Shown here: positions 1-9,037 of the stretch, in pieces
Layout: each line of letters opens with the position of its first letter
How positions within the stretch are numbered: the first letter of the stretch is position 1
Assembly: GCA_029247315.1 (NCBI GenBank)
Contig: JAQWLM010000071.1
Location: 1-64,000 of the forward strand
Direction of reading: 5' to 3'
Origin: AAA164-E04 sp014239995
GTDB lineage: Bacteria > Verrucomicrobiota > Verrucomicrobiia > Limisphaerales > AAA164-E04
DNA: 64,000 nucleotides
Program-made: the position numbers and the translations under genes
The notes under the pieces: generated by a model
Databases searched by the model: none
What the model saw: the letters and a program-made list of their open reading frames with translations, nothing else
Told to the model about the DNA's origin: nothing

Positions 1-138
1 CACGCGTTTCCCTTTAACCCAGTAGCCACGTTGATCATTGGCGGTGGTGGCGGTGGAAGCCCTCTTGATTTTGGAGAGTTTTTCGACCTCGCTGATTTTC
101 TGGTCAACAGGTGTGGTAGTTTGGTCTGACTGACCCAA
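1..138 (-). CDS. 5' end of an unknown protein, cut by the window edge
   Basis: A minus-strand frame runs off the left edge and encodes a hydrophilic, helix-like stretch (DQKISEVEKLSKIK, then NDQRGYWVKGKRV). The only standard start in this frame is a TTG at 136-138, with an AAGGAA ribosome site five bases upstream. Before it the same frame reads LPHPVPLCGIALQGNALGQ, which looks like the end of a signal peptide, but no start codon precedes it before a double TGA. An ATG at 207-209 opens a different frame that is also free of stops. The true start may therefore be a rare codon or be hidden by a frameshift. No family is recognised. Both the existence and the start of this gene are uncertain. Confidence 0.35.
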   Translation of the reverse strand, partial: MGQSDQTTTPVDQKISEVEKLSKIKRASTATTANDQRGYWVKGKRV

Positions 139-378
139 GGCATTTCCTTGAAGGGCAATCCCGCAGAGAGGTACAGGATGAGGTAGGCTGATTGGGAGAT
201 ATATGCCATGTCATCAAGCGATCGAGTCGATGGCATGATGTTGTGCTTCATTGGTTCCTAACGGTGTAGACGACCAAGCGTATCTTGAGTCTGAGGTGCA
301 CCATGCGAATGCTAAATGCAACAGAGACCCAGTCCCATAAAGTATCCACAAAAAGTGAATCATCTTTGAGATTGAATT

Positions 379-1455
379 TCAATGAGGGAGCATGGGGCGC
401 CAAGCGGGTGCTGAGCCAGGCCGAGCCAAACCAGTCGAGGCATTATGACCCAACTTAAAATCGGAGATCCTCAGATTCCTTTGGCTGTAGTAGCCCTCGA
501 CGTTGTTGAATCCGTAAAAAGTCGGTGAAAAGGGGTCCACAAGAGTGACATCCGCCATGTCTGGAACGGTTAATCCTGTGAGGTGATATGCGGTATTGAC
601 AAACAGTCGCCGAAGGTCGCTATCCAGCATGTCGACCGAGGCTCCCAGCGTCGTGCAGAATGCCTGGCCATGACTCTTGCCGTTTGGAGCAGAGTATTCA
701 CGAAGCCAGGCCAGCGGCATCATAGGATTGTTCTTGGCCCCGAGGATGACTGATGAGTCCTCGTCAAGTGAATCTGTGACCGCTCCCCGCAGGAGTATGG
801 TGGACTTGCTGGGGTCCAGGTTGCGGATGCCATACACGTCTGTGGGACCAAAAACAGAGCCTATTCCGCTGAGAACAGGATGGTTTTGATGCTCTTCCAC
901 GATCATCCCCCGTGTTCCTTGCACCTTGTGTCGCCCATGGTGGCTGATCCAGGTTTCACCAAGAATTTTCAAGCCAAAGTCCGCCCATCTCAAATTTCCG
1001 GTTTTCCCATTTCCCCGAAAGGCATGGGTTGCGGTTCGAAAGCCCATGACGGGTTTTCCTGCGTTCAGATACTCCGCAAAAAAATGATATTGCTTCTCGC
1101 TGAGTTGACGAAAACGTGTCCCGATAATCATCAGGTCAGCATTTTTTAATGCTTCAAGACCATGGATGTTCTGTTGATTATTCGGGTCGATGTAACCTTT
1201 CTCCGGGTCGGTGGAAAACAGGACGGTGCAGTCGAAACCGTGCCGTTGACTGAGGATTTTGCCGAGCATCGGACAAGTCTCTTCGGATCGGTATTCTTCA
1301 TCACCCGCAATCAGCACGATGCTTTTGCCTTGGCCCGGGCCTTTCTTACCCTTGAAATGAAGCCACTGGGCTTCCTGGGACAAAATCGAAATTGGCAGCA
1401 TGCAGTAAGCGGCGGTAAGGGCCAAACCACGCCATAGTAGGATCTTTGCTTTCAT
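379..1455 (-). CDS. ThuA-like domain protein, secreted
   Basis: This 358-residue protein has a signal peptide (MKAKILLWRGLALTAAYC) and then a ThuA-like, class I glutamine amidotransferase-like fold. Landmarks are IVLIAGDEEYRSEE, ADLMIIGTRF, GKPVMGFRTATHAF and the late HGQAFCTTLG. ThuA-like proteins are abundant in PVC bacteria next to sugar dehydrogenases and c-type-haem proteins. They are linked to sugar utilisation, but the reaction is usually unknown. An upstream ATG-less extension exists, but the ATG at 1453-1455 begins the signal peptide and is preferred. It follows moaC on the same strand with a gap of about 70 bases, so it could be the last gene of a panB-moaC-thuA transcript, although function does not link them. 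No clear terminator follows. Confidence 0.85.
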   Translation of the reverse strand: MKAKILLWRGLALTAAYCMLPISILSQEAQWLHFKGKKGPGQGKSIVLIAGDEEYRSEETCPMLGKILSQRHGFDCTVLFSTDPEKGYIDPNNQQNIHGLEALKNADLMIIGTRFRQLSEKQYHFFAEYLNAGKPVMGFRTATHAFRGNGKTGNLRWADFGLKILGETWISHHGRHKVQGTRGMIVEEHQNHPVLSGIGSVFGPTDVYGIRNLDPSKSTILLRGAVTDSLDEDSSVILGAKNNPMMPLAWLREYSAPNGKSHGQAFCTTLGASVDMLDSDLRRLFVNTAYHLTGLTVPDMADVTLVDPFSPTFYGFNNVEGYYSQRNLRISDFKLGHNASTGLARPGSAPAWRPMLPH

Positions 1456-1527
1456 GAGAATTGATAAATTACAATGTCTCAGACAATCGGCATGATTGCA
1501 ATATGTAAACATGGTTGCAATGAGCGT

Positions 1528-1989
1528 TCAAGTCATGGGGGTCTTGGTTTTTTTGACCAGATGAATGCCGTTGATTTGCATTTTCTTGTCCACGGCCTTG
1601 CACATGTCGTAGATGGTCAGTGCAGCAACGCTCACGGCGGTAAGTGCCTCCATTTCAATGCCGGTGGAAGCGGCAATTCTTGCGGTTGCGATGATATCGA
1701 TTCGATCACGTGAGGCGCCAACAGACATTTCTACCTCGCAATGTGTGATGGGAAGAGGATGGCATAAGGGAATAAGCTCCCCGGTTTTTTTGGCAGCCAT
1801 GATGCCTGCCAGACGGGCGCACGCCATGACGTTTCCCTTGGCCACCCTATTGGATTCGATTTGTTGAAGTGTCTCGGGTTGAAGGCTGATAGAACCTTTG
1901 GCAACCGCTTCTCGCAGCACGACAGGTTTCTCTGTGACATCCACCATGGATGCTTCTCCTCTGGTATTAATATGGGTCAGGTCGGACAT
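1528..1989 (-). CDS. moaC: Cyclic pyranopterin monophosphate synthase MoaC
   Basis: MoaC makes cyclic pyranopterin monophosphate in molybdenum cofactor synthesis, using the product of MoaA. The 153-residue protein starts MSDLTHINTRGEASMVDV, which matches the usual MoaC N-terminus and decides the start. An in-frame ATG nine codons upstream is less likely. Conserved segments are LCHPLPITH and the C-terminal GIEMEALTAVSVAALTIYDM. K51, H77, D128 and K131 fall at the positions of the active-site residues known for E. coli MoaC. It lies 29 bases after panB on the same strand, so the two are probably cotranscribed. No other moa gene is in the window, but a molybdate-type transporter operon lies at 24.8-27.9 kb. 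Confidence 0.95.
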   Translation of the reverse strand: MSDLTHINTRGEASMVDVTEKPVVLREAVAKGSISLQPETLQQIESNRVAKGNVMACARLAGIMAAKKTGELIPLCHPLPITHCEVEMSVGASRDRIDIIATARIAASTGIEMEALTAVSVAALTIYDMCKAVDKKMQINGIHLVKKTKTPMT

Positions 1990-2018
1990 AAATGATAGGG
2001 TATGGTGTTTCAGCATCT

Positions 2019-2819
2019 CTACGATGCAGGACTGGGCTTGGAATGGTGATTTTGCTTGTAAAGACCATCTTCATCACAGCGCCATGTTCGGACGGCGTCC
2101 TGCATCTGTCGGGTGGCTTGCAGTCTTGGCTTTACAAACTTGGGTCTAAACCACGGAAAAGAGCCCACTAGGTCATGTGTCACCAGAATTTGTCCATCGC
2201 AGTGTGGTCCGGAACCAATTCCAATCGTGGGAGCTGAAGTGACTGAAGTGATCTTTTGACTCAGGTTTGGTTCTACCAATTCGATGACCAGTGCACATAC
2301 CCCCACCGTCTCGAGGAATGCGGCGTCCTCGAGAAGTTGTCGCCTCTCGTTCTCTCTGCGCCCCTTGATCTTGTAACTGCCTTCCTCCAATATGTGCTGC
2401 GGTAGCATCCCCAAATGACCAACGCAAGGGATGCCCGCATTTCGAATCGCTCGAATTTGCATGCCGATGTCATGCCCTCCTTCCAGTTTTACCGCCTGTG
2501 CACCAGCCTCAACAAGGCGCCGCGCATTCCGAACCGCCTGCTCAGATGTCTCGTAACTCTGGTAGGGCATGTCACCTACAAGGCAGGCCTTTGGTTTGGC
2601 ACGGGCAGCTGCCCGAATGTGGTGGATCATGTCCTCCATGGTCACATGAGTGGTGTCCGGGTAGCCAAGCACGACCATTCCCAGAGAATCACCAACTAGA
2701 AGCATTGGGATACCCAGTTCGTCCAGCATGCGTGTCATGGGATAATCGTAAGTGGTGAGAGCCGGGAGAAACTGTTTTCCCTTGCTCGCCCTGATAAGGT
2801 CTGGAGTCCAAGTATCCAT
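2019..2819 (-). CDS. panB: 3-methyl-2-oxobutanoate hydroxymethyltransferase PanB
   Basis: PanB adds a hydroxymethyl group from 5,10-methylene-tetrahydrofolate to 2-oxoisovalerate, the first committed step to pantothenate and coenzyme A. The 266-residue length is normal. The TIM-barrel motifs are intact: VGDSLGMVVLG (D44), VGDMPYQSYE (D83), VKLEGG (E113), GHLGMLPQ, LVIELV (E180) and TIGIGSGPHCDGQ. The three acidic metal ligands and the catalytic glutamate of the family are therefore present. The ATG at 2817-2819 suits the family N-terminus. It is the first gene of a probable panB-moaC transcript. The C-terminus ends in a short basic and polar tail that is poorly conserved in the family. Confidence 0.96.
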   Translation of the reverse strand: MDTWTPDLIRASKGKQFLPALTTYDYPMTRMLDELGIPMLLVGDSLGMVVLGYPDTTHVTMEDMIHHIRAAARAKPKACLVGDMPYQSYETSEQAVRNARRLVEAGAQAVKLEGGHDIGMQIRAIRNAGIPCVGHLGMLPQHILEEGSYKIKGRRENERRQLLEDAAFLETVGVCALVIELVEPNLSQKITSVTSAPTIGIGSGPHCDGQILVTHDLVGSFPWFRPKFVKPRLQATRQMQDAVRTWRCDEDGLYKQNHHSKPSPAS

Positions 2820-2969
2820 CTTGCGGACCCACTATTCACGTCCGTCGATTGTTTTGCAATAGCCGGAATGTTTCATCAAGGGATGTTCTACACGTTGACG
2901 GGTAGCGTATCCTTCCAGATCAGGCGGACGGTTTGGCAAAACTCTTCGGCACCGTATTATTGAACCGTT

Positions 2970-3884
2970 TCATGGCTTGCGTGTGTTACGATCTTGAAGC
3001 CAGCGAATATCCGGATTTCCCGGGGACCGTAATTGGCTGGGCATGGAGGCTATTTCTGGAAGCAACCCGTTTTTTATCAATGGAGGGATTGTGTCCGGAT
3101 GTTGCCATCGCTTGATCTCTGAATGTCCATCCACGAAGGACAGCGTACCCGCATTGTTGTGATAAGAGGCTGGAAAATCAAAAATAATGATGTCGTCTGG
3201 ATGATGAGGGTACCCTTTCATGCTGACCAGGAAATTGCCATAATTGACGGCATCCTCCCTGACATCCATGAACAAAAAAGTTGAGGAAGGCCCCGGGTTG
3301 ATGAAGTCCGATTGCTGCTGATATACTTTGTAACCAAACCAGTAGACCTGCTCTCCTTCCCCCCAAGCACCGCAGTGAACATTCATGGCCATGGAACGTA
3401 CCCGCGGCAATCTGTTGCCATCGACAGTGATGAAGCTTTTTTCTGCAGGGCATTTAAAAATGGCTGATGACTGAAGATAGGGCCACAGTGGACTTGTCTT
3501 GATGTCTTTTTCCACCTCCCAGTTGGAACGGTTTTCGGGATCAAAATCCATCAAGCCGCGCACCCAGGCAGGTTTCACGGGCTCCGGACCACCAGCATCA
3601 CGGGGATCGCTGGCTGCCGTGATTTTGCCCTGGTTATCATCCGCATACTGCATCCAGGCATAGGTAAGTTGCCGATGGTTGTTCAGACAGCTGATGGCGT
3701 GGGCTTTTTGTTTGGCTTTACCCAGTGTCGGCAGGAGCAAACCAGCCAATATGGCAATGATGGCAATGACCACCAGCAGTTCGATGAGTGTAAAACCGGA
3801 GGCCATCAAACACCAAGCTGTCTTGCGGTAAGGCCGGCAGATGCGCCTTCGCATCTTCCCTGGATGGTCGTATGGGCTTTTCAT
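2970..3884 (-). CDS. Type II secretion-like pseudopilin with H-X9-DG motif
   Basis: This protein has a prepilin-type N-terminus: a basic leader, a Gly-Phe cleavage site and FTLIELLVVIAIIAILAGLL, followed by a globular domain. Prepilin peptidase would cut after the glycine and methylate the phenylalanine. Near the C-terminus is HNNAGTLSFVDGH, which fits the H-X9-DG domain attached to many such proteins in PVC bacteria. These proteins are numerous in Verrucomicrobiota and Planctomycetota and are thought to be secreted or surface pseudopilins, but most have no known role. I chose the ATG at 3882-3884 (304 residues). A later ATG just before SGFTLIELL would also work. It stands alone, between panB and a DUF1501 gene. 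Confidence 0.85.
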   Translation of the reverse strand: MKSPYDHPGKMRRRICRPYRKTAWCLMASGFTLIELLVVIAIIAILAGLLLPTLGKAKQKAHAISCLNNHRQLTYAWMQYADDNQGKITAASDPRDAGGPEPVKPAWVRGLMDFDPENRSNWEVEKDIKTSPLWPYLQSSAIFKCPAEKSFITVDGNRLPRVRSMAMNVHCGAWGEGEQVYWFGYKVYQQQSDFINPGPSSTFLFMDVREDAVNYGNFLVSMKGYPHHPDDIIIFDFPASYHNNAGTLSFVDGHSEIKRWQHPDTIPPLIKNGLLPEIASMPSQLRSPGNPDIRWLQDRNTRKP

Positions 3885-4023
3885 ACCTAATGCCAACTCC
3901 AGATAGCTAACACCTTTTCGAACGAATAGCCACTTTTAAGACTTCAAATTGAGATCTTTGATATAAATACGAACGCTCGGTTAACCCGTCATCAAGGCCG
4001 CGGGCACGAGTGCCCTTCAGATT

Positions 4024-5436
4024 TCAGGCAAGGATGTTCTGTATTACATTACCGTGTACATCCGTGAGGCGGAAGCGGCGTCCCTGAAACTTGAAGGTGA
4101 AGTGTGTGTGATGGATTCCCAAGAGATGCATGAGGGTCGCCTGGAAATCATGAACATGTACCGGATTCTCGACGATATTGTAACTGAACGCATCGGTTTT
4201 TCCATAGGTCATGCCACCTTGGATGCCTCCCCCTGCCATCCAGACAGAAAAGCACTTAGGGTGATGGTCACGACCATAGTTATCATGGGTCAACGCACCT
4301 TGTGAATAATTTGTGCGTCCGAATTCACCGCCCCATACAACGAGTGTTTCCTCGAGGAGTCCGCGCTGTTTGAGGTCGGTAATAAGGGCGGCACATGCCT
4401 GATCCGTATCCATGCACTGTCGTTGAATCCCAGCTGGAAGATCGTCGTGCTGATCCCATCCACGGTGATAAAGTTGGATGAATCGCACGCCTCGCTCTGC
4501 CATGCGGCGGGCAAGAAGGCAATTGGCCGCAAACGTTCCAGGTTCCCTGGATGCCTGACCGTATAGGTTGAAAATCGATTCAGGTTCGTTGGACAGGTCG
4601 GTTAGTTCGGGAACCGAGCTTTGCATGCGAAAAGCCATTTCGTATTGAGCAACACGTGCCATGATCTCAGGGTCATGAAATTGCTGTGACTGTCTTTTGT
4701 GCATTTCCGCAAGCATGTCAAGTTGCGTTCTGCGGCTTGCGACCGTTAAACCTGGTGGATTGTTCAGGTAGAGCACTGGGTCTTTTCCGCCCCTGAATTG
4801 TACTCCCTGATGTCGCGATGGAAGAAACCCGTTGCCCCACAAGCGCGCGTAAAGAGGTTGGCCGTAGCGTTCTTTTGTAATCATCACAATGAATGCGGGT
4901 AGGTTTTCATTTTCGCTGCCAAGGCCATAATCAATCCATGATCCGATAGCAGGCCGACCCGGGAACGGTGACCCCGTCTGGAGAAAGGTGGCTGCTGGAT
5001 CATGATTGATGGCCTCTGTGTGCATTGAATTGATGACGCATATTTCATCCATCTGCCTGGACAGGTGGGGGAGCAGATTGCTCGTCCAGGTGCCTGCTTG
5101 TCCATGCTGCTTGAACGGGAATTTAGATCCTACCATGGTGAAGGAGGTCTGGCCGGCTGTCATTCCGGTCAAGCGTTGTCCCTGTCGCACGGAATCGGGC
5201 AATTCACTACCATGCAGCGTGTTGAGCAGGGGTTTGTAATCCAGTAATTCAATTTGCGAAGGGGCACCACTCTGAAACAGGTAAATCACCCGTTTTGCCT
5301 TTGGGGCAAAGTGTGGGAGCTCAGGAAGTCCTGACACCATGCTTTGGGCGTTCAAGTCATCTTGTTTCAACAAGGATGCCAGGCCGATGCCTCCCAGCCC
5401 ACATGCTGATTTGGAGAGAAACATACTCCTTTTCAT
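4024..5436 (-). CDS. DUF1501 family protein (first copy)
   Basis: DUF1501 proteins are secreted, sulfatase-fold-like proteins of unknown activity, found mainly in PVC bacteria beside DUF1553 proteins. Family landmarks are AKRVIYLFQSGAPSQIELLDYK near the N-terminus, HTEAINHDPA, RFIQLYHRGWDQHDD, ETLVVWGGEFGRT, GRDHHPKCFSVWMAGGG and the closing DFQATLMHLLGI with HTHFTFKFQGR. The ATG at 5434-5436 is preferred because an AGGGA ribosome site lies five bases upstream. An ATG ten codons earlier lacks one. The N-terminus (MKRSMFLSKSACGLGGIG) is an export signal. It starts 65 bases after the DUF1553 gene on the same strand, the usual pairing, so the two are probably cotranscribed and act together outside the cytoplasm. 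Confidence 0.88.
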   Translation of the reverse strand: MKRSMFLSKSACGLGGIGLASLLKQDDLNAQSMVSGLPELPHFAPKAKRVIYLFQSGAPSQIELLDYKPLLNTLHGSELPDSVRQGQRLTGMTAGQTSFTMVGSKFPFKQHGQAGTWTSNLLPHLSRQMDEICVINSMHTEAINHDPAATFLQTGSPFPGRPAIGSWIDYGLGSENENLPAFIVMITKERYGQPLYARLWGNGFLPSRHQGVQFRGGKDPVLYLNNPPGLTVASRRTQLDMLAEMHKRQSQQFHDPEIMARVAQYEMAFRMQSSVPELTDLSNEPESIFNLYGQASREPGTFAANCLLARRMAERGVRFIQLYHRGWDQHDDLPAGIQRQCMDTDQACAALITDLKQRGLLEETLVVWGGEFGRTNYSQGALTHDNYGRDHHPKCFSVWMAGGGIQGGMTYGKTDAFSYNIVENPVHVHDFQATLMHLLGIHHTHFTFKFQGRRFRLTDVHGNVIQNILA

Positions 5437-5501
5437 TCGTATCCCTGTAATGCTCTGCGTGTGCATGATCTTTTGGATGTGCTTTTGTCCAGAGGGGCTG
5501 G

Positions 5502-8500
5502 TTAGCGTTGCATGTAACTTCCATCAAAATTCATCAGGGTGCTGGCTACGAGGCACAAGGAGGCTGTATGGACTTTATCCAGGTCTTCGTTGAAAGGAAG
5601 TTTTCCGACCTGCAGCAGCCTTGCCGCCTCTTCAGGATGGTTTTGATACTCACTTGCCGCCTCCGCGTATAAATCAAGCATGAGCGTCATTTCAACGGTG
5701 TCGGGTTTTCTTCCACATAAAAAACGGTAGGTATCTGCGAGTTGATCCTCTAATGCCCCTTTTCCCGTAGTTTGGATTCTTTGTACCAAGCCCCTTGCCG
5801 CTTCCACAAACTCGGGATTGTTCAGCATGATGAGTGCCTGGATTGGAGTATGGGTTTCTTCTCGTCTCACCGTGCAAACGGAGCGGTTTGGAGCGTCAAA
5901 GGCAATCATGGCCGGGGGAGGAGTCGTACGGCGTATGAAAGTATAAATACTTCTTCGATAGAGATTTTCACCCTTATCGAGCCGGTAGGCACTCCCCGGG
6001 CCCGTTTTTTCCGCCCACAATCCAGCAGGCTGGTATGGCTTGACGCTTGGCCCGCCCACCTTCCGTGTTAGCAATGCGCTGACACTCAGAATATTGTCGC
6101 GGATCATTTCTGCAGATAATCGTCGGAATGGGCCCCTGGAAAGATATAAATTTTTTGGGTCATTTGCCACCTGTTGACCGGTGCTGGTCGAGGATTGACG
6201 ATAGGTGCTGGAAGTGACCATGGAGCGGATTAATTTCCTGAGGTTCCAACCGGATTCCATGAAGGAGACTGCCAACCAGTCCAAGAGTTCCGGGTGAGTG
6301 GGCAGGGCCCCCTGTATGCCAAAGTCATGGGATGTCTCCACCATGCCTCGACCAAATATCATTTGCCAATAACGGTTGACAGTCACCCTTGCAGTAAGCG
6401 GATGTTTTGGGTCCGTGAGCCATTGTGCCAACCCCAATCGATTCGGGGGGCGATTTTTTCCAAAAGCAAGCAGCGAGGCCGGGACACCGGGTCTTACTTC
6501 CTCGGCAGGGGTATCATACTGCCCCCGTTTCAGGACAAACGTTTTTCTCATGACGGGCATTTCCTCCATGACCATGATCTCAGGAACCTTTTCCAGAAGT
6601 TTTATCTTTCTTGCCAGGTCCTCTCTCAGCCCGCGTATCAGCACTTTGGCATCTGCGTGTTTCTCAAAAAGAAAATGATCCATGAATGCAGATGCTGGCA
6701 TGGTCGACCATTGCATGGGCTCGTCTGTTTGCCCCTTCAAGAGGGCTGCAACCTGGAGGGAACTGAGCCTTCTGCGAAAAAGGGTGATGTGATCGATTGC
6801 ACCCATGAAGGCACCATTATCGCCCGTGTAGAATCGACCACTCCTTCCAACCATGACAGGCTTTTCTGTCCATCCCTCCTGGACGTTCCATGGATGCACA
6901 ATGGTTCGATAAAGGTGATCATGGTTGATCACGCACTCCACTTCCCTACCGTCGATATACAGTTGAGCTCCCTCAGCCCGACCCAGGCCATCGTAACTGA
7001 ACAAAACATGATGCCATTGCTTGGCGGGGATGGATCTTTTGGCTGAAACCTGCAGAAAATTCTGAGGCCAGAAACCAATCATCCGAATTGAGGGTCTGTT
7101 CTGGGCATCAAGGAAGAAATCCCATCCACGCCAGGCCTTACTGGTAAGATCACCTGAAACACCCATGATTGTTTGGTTGGAGCCTTCTTTTTCGCTGTAA
7201 ACCCAGGCCCCGGCGGAAAAGGGCTGATGCACTTCAAACGTTCCGCCGTTCCTCAGGAAGATAAGGTCATATTCCTCGTTGAATCGCACGGCATTGCCAA
7301 TGCGCCCCTCCACGATACTCGGATTTCCAGATGCCACAGAATCGGGGTTGTTATCCACGATTTTGTTGATCGGTGTGTTTCTGATGACGCGGTGAATGGT
7401 GCCTTTTACCTTGATGTCCGCGGGCTGCACGGCATCCAGTGGAAAGGTATAGTCGGCAACCGGCGGAGTGACACCATGTTCTTTTGCTCTTTCCAGGAAA
7501 AGAGGGGTGAAGGCTTCCTTGGTCCTGAGTTTTGTCAATGCCTGAAAAGCGTGATCCATCGAATCCGACAGGTCGGTGAGTGCTCGCTGTGTCTTTTGCT
7601 CCGGCAACAAAAGTATGGGGCCGGAGGAACCACCACCCTCAGCGACCATGCCGAGTTCCTTGATATTATTAAAGAATGCCATGAGCCGATAATAGTCTTT
7701 TTGCGATACTGGGTCGTATTTATGGTCATGACAACTGGCACAGGCGAGTGTTAATCCCATAAAAGCCGTACCCACTGTGTTGATCCTGTCCTGGACATAT
7801 TTGATCCGAAATTCCTCATCAATAATGCCACCTTCAGCAGAGACTGGGTGGTTCCGCTGAAAAGCGGTGGCTAGCTTCTGCTCCCTCACGGGGTTTTTCA
7901 GGAGGTCACCCGCTAATTGCCAGATAATGAACTCATTGTAGGGCAGGTTACGGCTAAAGGCATTGATCACCCAGTCCCGCCAGGGCCAGTGGTAGCGTTC
8001 CGTGTCAGCATGCATGCCCTGCGTATCACCGTAACGAGCCACATCCAGCCAATCTACAGCCAATCGCTCTGCATGTGCCGGACTGGCCAGCAAACGGTCG
8101 ACAAGGCGTTCGTAGGCCAGGGGAGAGCCATCTGCGAGAAAGGCATCAACTTCCTCAAGGCTGGGAGGTAATCCCGTTAGATCAAAACTTAATCGTCTGA
8201 TCAGTAATGCTCTTTCTGCTTCGGGAGAAGGTTTCAGCCCCTTGTCGATGAGTTTACTGAAAATAAAGGCGTCAATTGGATGCTCGGGCAAACGGTCGGC
8301 TTTTTCTTGAAGAGGAATGATGGGTTTACTGGGGGCTGTGAATGCCCAGTGTTCCTGCCATTCGGCACCCTGTTCGATCCATTGTTTGATGAGGTCCATT
8401 TCTCCAACAGAGATTTTCAGTCCTGACTCCGGTGGAGGCATACGGTCCTCTGTTGCGTGTGTGACTATTTTCTGCCAGGCAATACTCTTTTCAAGATCCC

Positions 8501-8777
8501 CCTTGACGAAGGCACGGTCTTGGGAACCCTCCAGTCTCGAAAAGGCATTTTTCTTGAGATCCAGCCTTAAATGGGCTTTTCGTGTTTCTTTATCTGGGCC
8601 ATGACAGGGATAGCAGCGATCCGATAGAATGGGGCGTATCTGGCTGTTAAAATTTACGGTTTCAAGCAAACCGCTTTTTTGGGCATTCATTATCTCACCT
8701 GCCAAAAATTGTCCGAATGCCAGCAGGCTGGTCATGATCCAGCGACGTAACTTAAATCCCAGACATTTCTTTTTCAT
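5502..8777 (-). CDS. PSCyt1-DUF1549-LamG-DUF1553 protein (first copy)
   Basis: This large secreted multidomain protein has about 1,091 residues from the ATG at 8775-8777; another ATG lies two codons upstream. After the signal peptide comes a planctomycete-type cytochrome domain with CYPCHGPD (CxxCH at residues 55-59), then DUF1549 containing a second CxxCH (CASCHDHKYDP). A LamG/concanavalin-like domain follows (GRIGNAVRFNEE, FSAGAWVYS, QWHHVLFSYDG, YIDGREVE). The C-terminal DUF1553 domain has NRYWQMIFGRGMVETSHDFG, RLSAEMIRDN and TPIQALIMLNNPEF. The CxxCH motifs suggest covalent haem and electron transfer. The LamG domain suggests binding to a glycan or protein. The substrate is unknown. It lies upstream of a DUF1501 gene as in many PVC genomes. 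Confidence 0.88.
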   Translation of the reverse strand: MKKKCLGFKLRRWIMTSLLAFGQFLAGEIMNAQKSGLLETVNFNSQIRPILSDRCYPCHGPDKETRKAHLRLDLKKNAFSRLEGSQDRAFVKGDLEKSIAWQKIVTHATEDRMPPPESGLKISVGEMDLIKQWIEQGAEWQEHWAFTAPSKPIIPLQEKADRLPEHPIDAFIFSKLIDKGLKPSPEAERALLIRRLSFDLTGLPPSLEEVDAFLADGSPLAYERLVDRLLASPAHAERLAVDWLDVARYGDTQGMHADTERYHWPWRDWVINAFSRNLPYNEFIIWQLAGDLLKNPVREQKLATAFQRNHPVSAEGGIIDEEFRIKYVQDRINTVGTAFMGLTLACASCHDHKYDPVSQKDYYRLMAFFNNIKELGMVAEGGGSSGPILLLPEQKTQRALTDLSDSMDHAFQALTKLRTKEAFTPLFLERAKEHGVTPPVADYTFPLDAVQPADIKVKGTIHRVIRNTPINKIVDNNPDSVASGNPSIVEGRIGNAVRFNEEYDLIFLRNGGTFEVHQPFSAGAWVYSEKEGSNQTIMGVSGDLTSKAWRGWDFFLDAQNRPSIRMIGFWPQNFLQVSAKRSIPAKQWHHVLFSYDGLGRAEGAQLYIDGREVECVINHDHLYRTIVHPWNVQEGWTEKPVMVGRSGRFYTGDNGAFMGAIDHITLFRRRLSSLQVAALLKGQTDEPMQWSTMPASAFMDHFLFEKHADAKVLIRGLREDLARKIKLLEKVPEIMVMEEMPVMRKTFVLKRGQYDTPAEEVRPGVPASLLAFGKNRPPNRLGLAQWLTDPKHPLTARVTVNRYWQMIFGRGMVETSHDFGIQGALPTHPELLDWLAVSFMESGWNLRKLIRSMVTSSTYRQSSTSTGQQVANDPKNLYLSRGPFRRLSAEMIRDNILSVSALLTRKVGGPSVKPYQPAGLWAEKTGPGSAYRLDKGENLYRRSIYTFIRRTTPPPAMIAFDAPNRSVCTVRREETHTPIQALIMLNNPEFVEAARGLVQRIQTTGKGALEDQLADTYRFLCGRKPDTVEMTLMLDLYAEAASEYQNHPEEAARLLQVGKLPFNEDLDKVHTASLCLVASTLMNFDGSYMQR

Positions 8778-8980
8778 CTGCATCTCATAACTAGTGTTGG
8801 GGTGTTCGCTTTGGGTGCGTACACGGAGGATGATCTTCATTATAATATCTGAACGGCGGTTTGGATTGAAGGCTCAAATCCATCCTTTTCTCCTGTCGTC
8901 TCGAGTCCAGCGGAAATAAGATCGGGTTTTACCAGATCTCGCTTAGACGCATCCAATGCCTTTCACAAACACCTGAGTCG

Positions 8981-9009
8981 TTGCATCTGGACGTTCAGCC
9001 ACCTATAAT
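8981..9009 (+). promoter_or_regulatory. Probable sigma-70 promoter of the NtrC-type regulator gene
   Basis: TTGCAT at 8981-8986 and a perfect TATAAT at 9004-9009 are separated by 17 bases. The ATG of the regulator follows at 9038, giving a short leader of about 20 bases. The -35 element matches the consensus at only three positions, so the call rests on the -10 element, the spacing and the placement. Confidence 0.6.
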
Positions 9010-9037
9010 AGAGCGAGTTGATGGTTTAGCCAGACAT

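Noticed and set aside
4002..4015. A short GGGCA/TGCCC hairpin after the first DUF1501 gene
   Set aside because: The stem is short and no T run follows on the minus strand, so a terminator is not supported.
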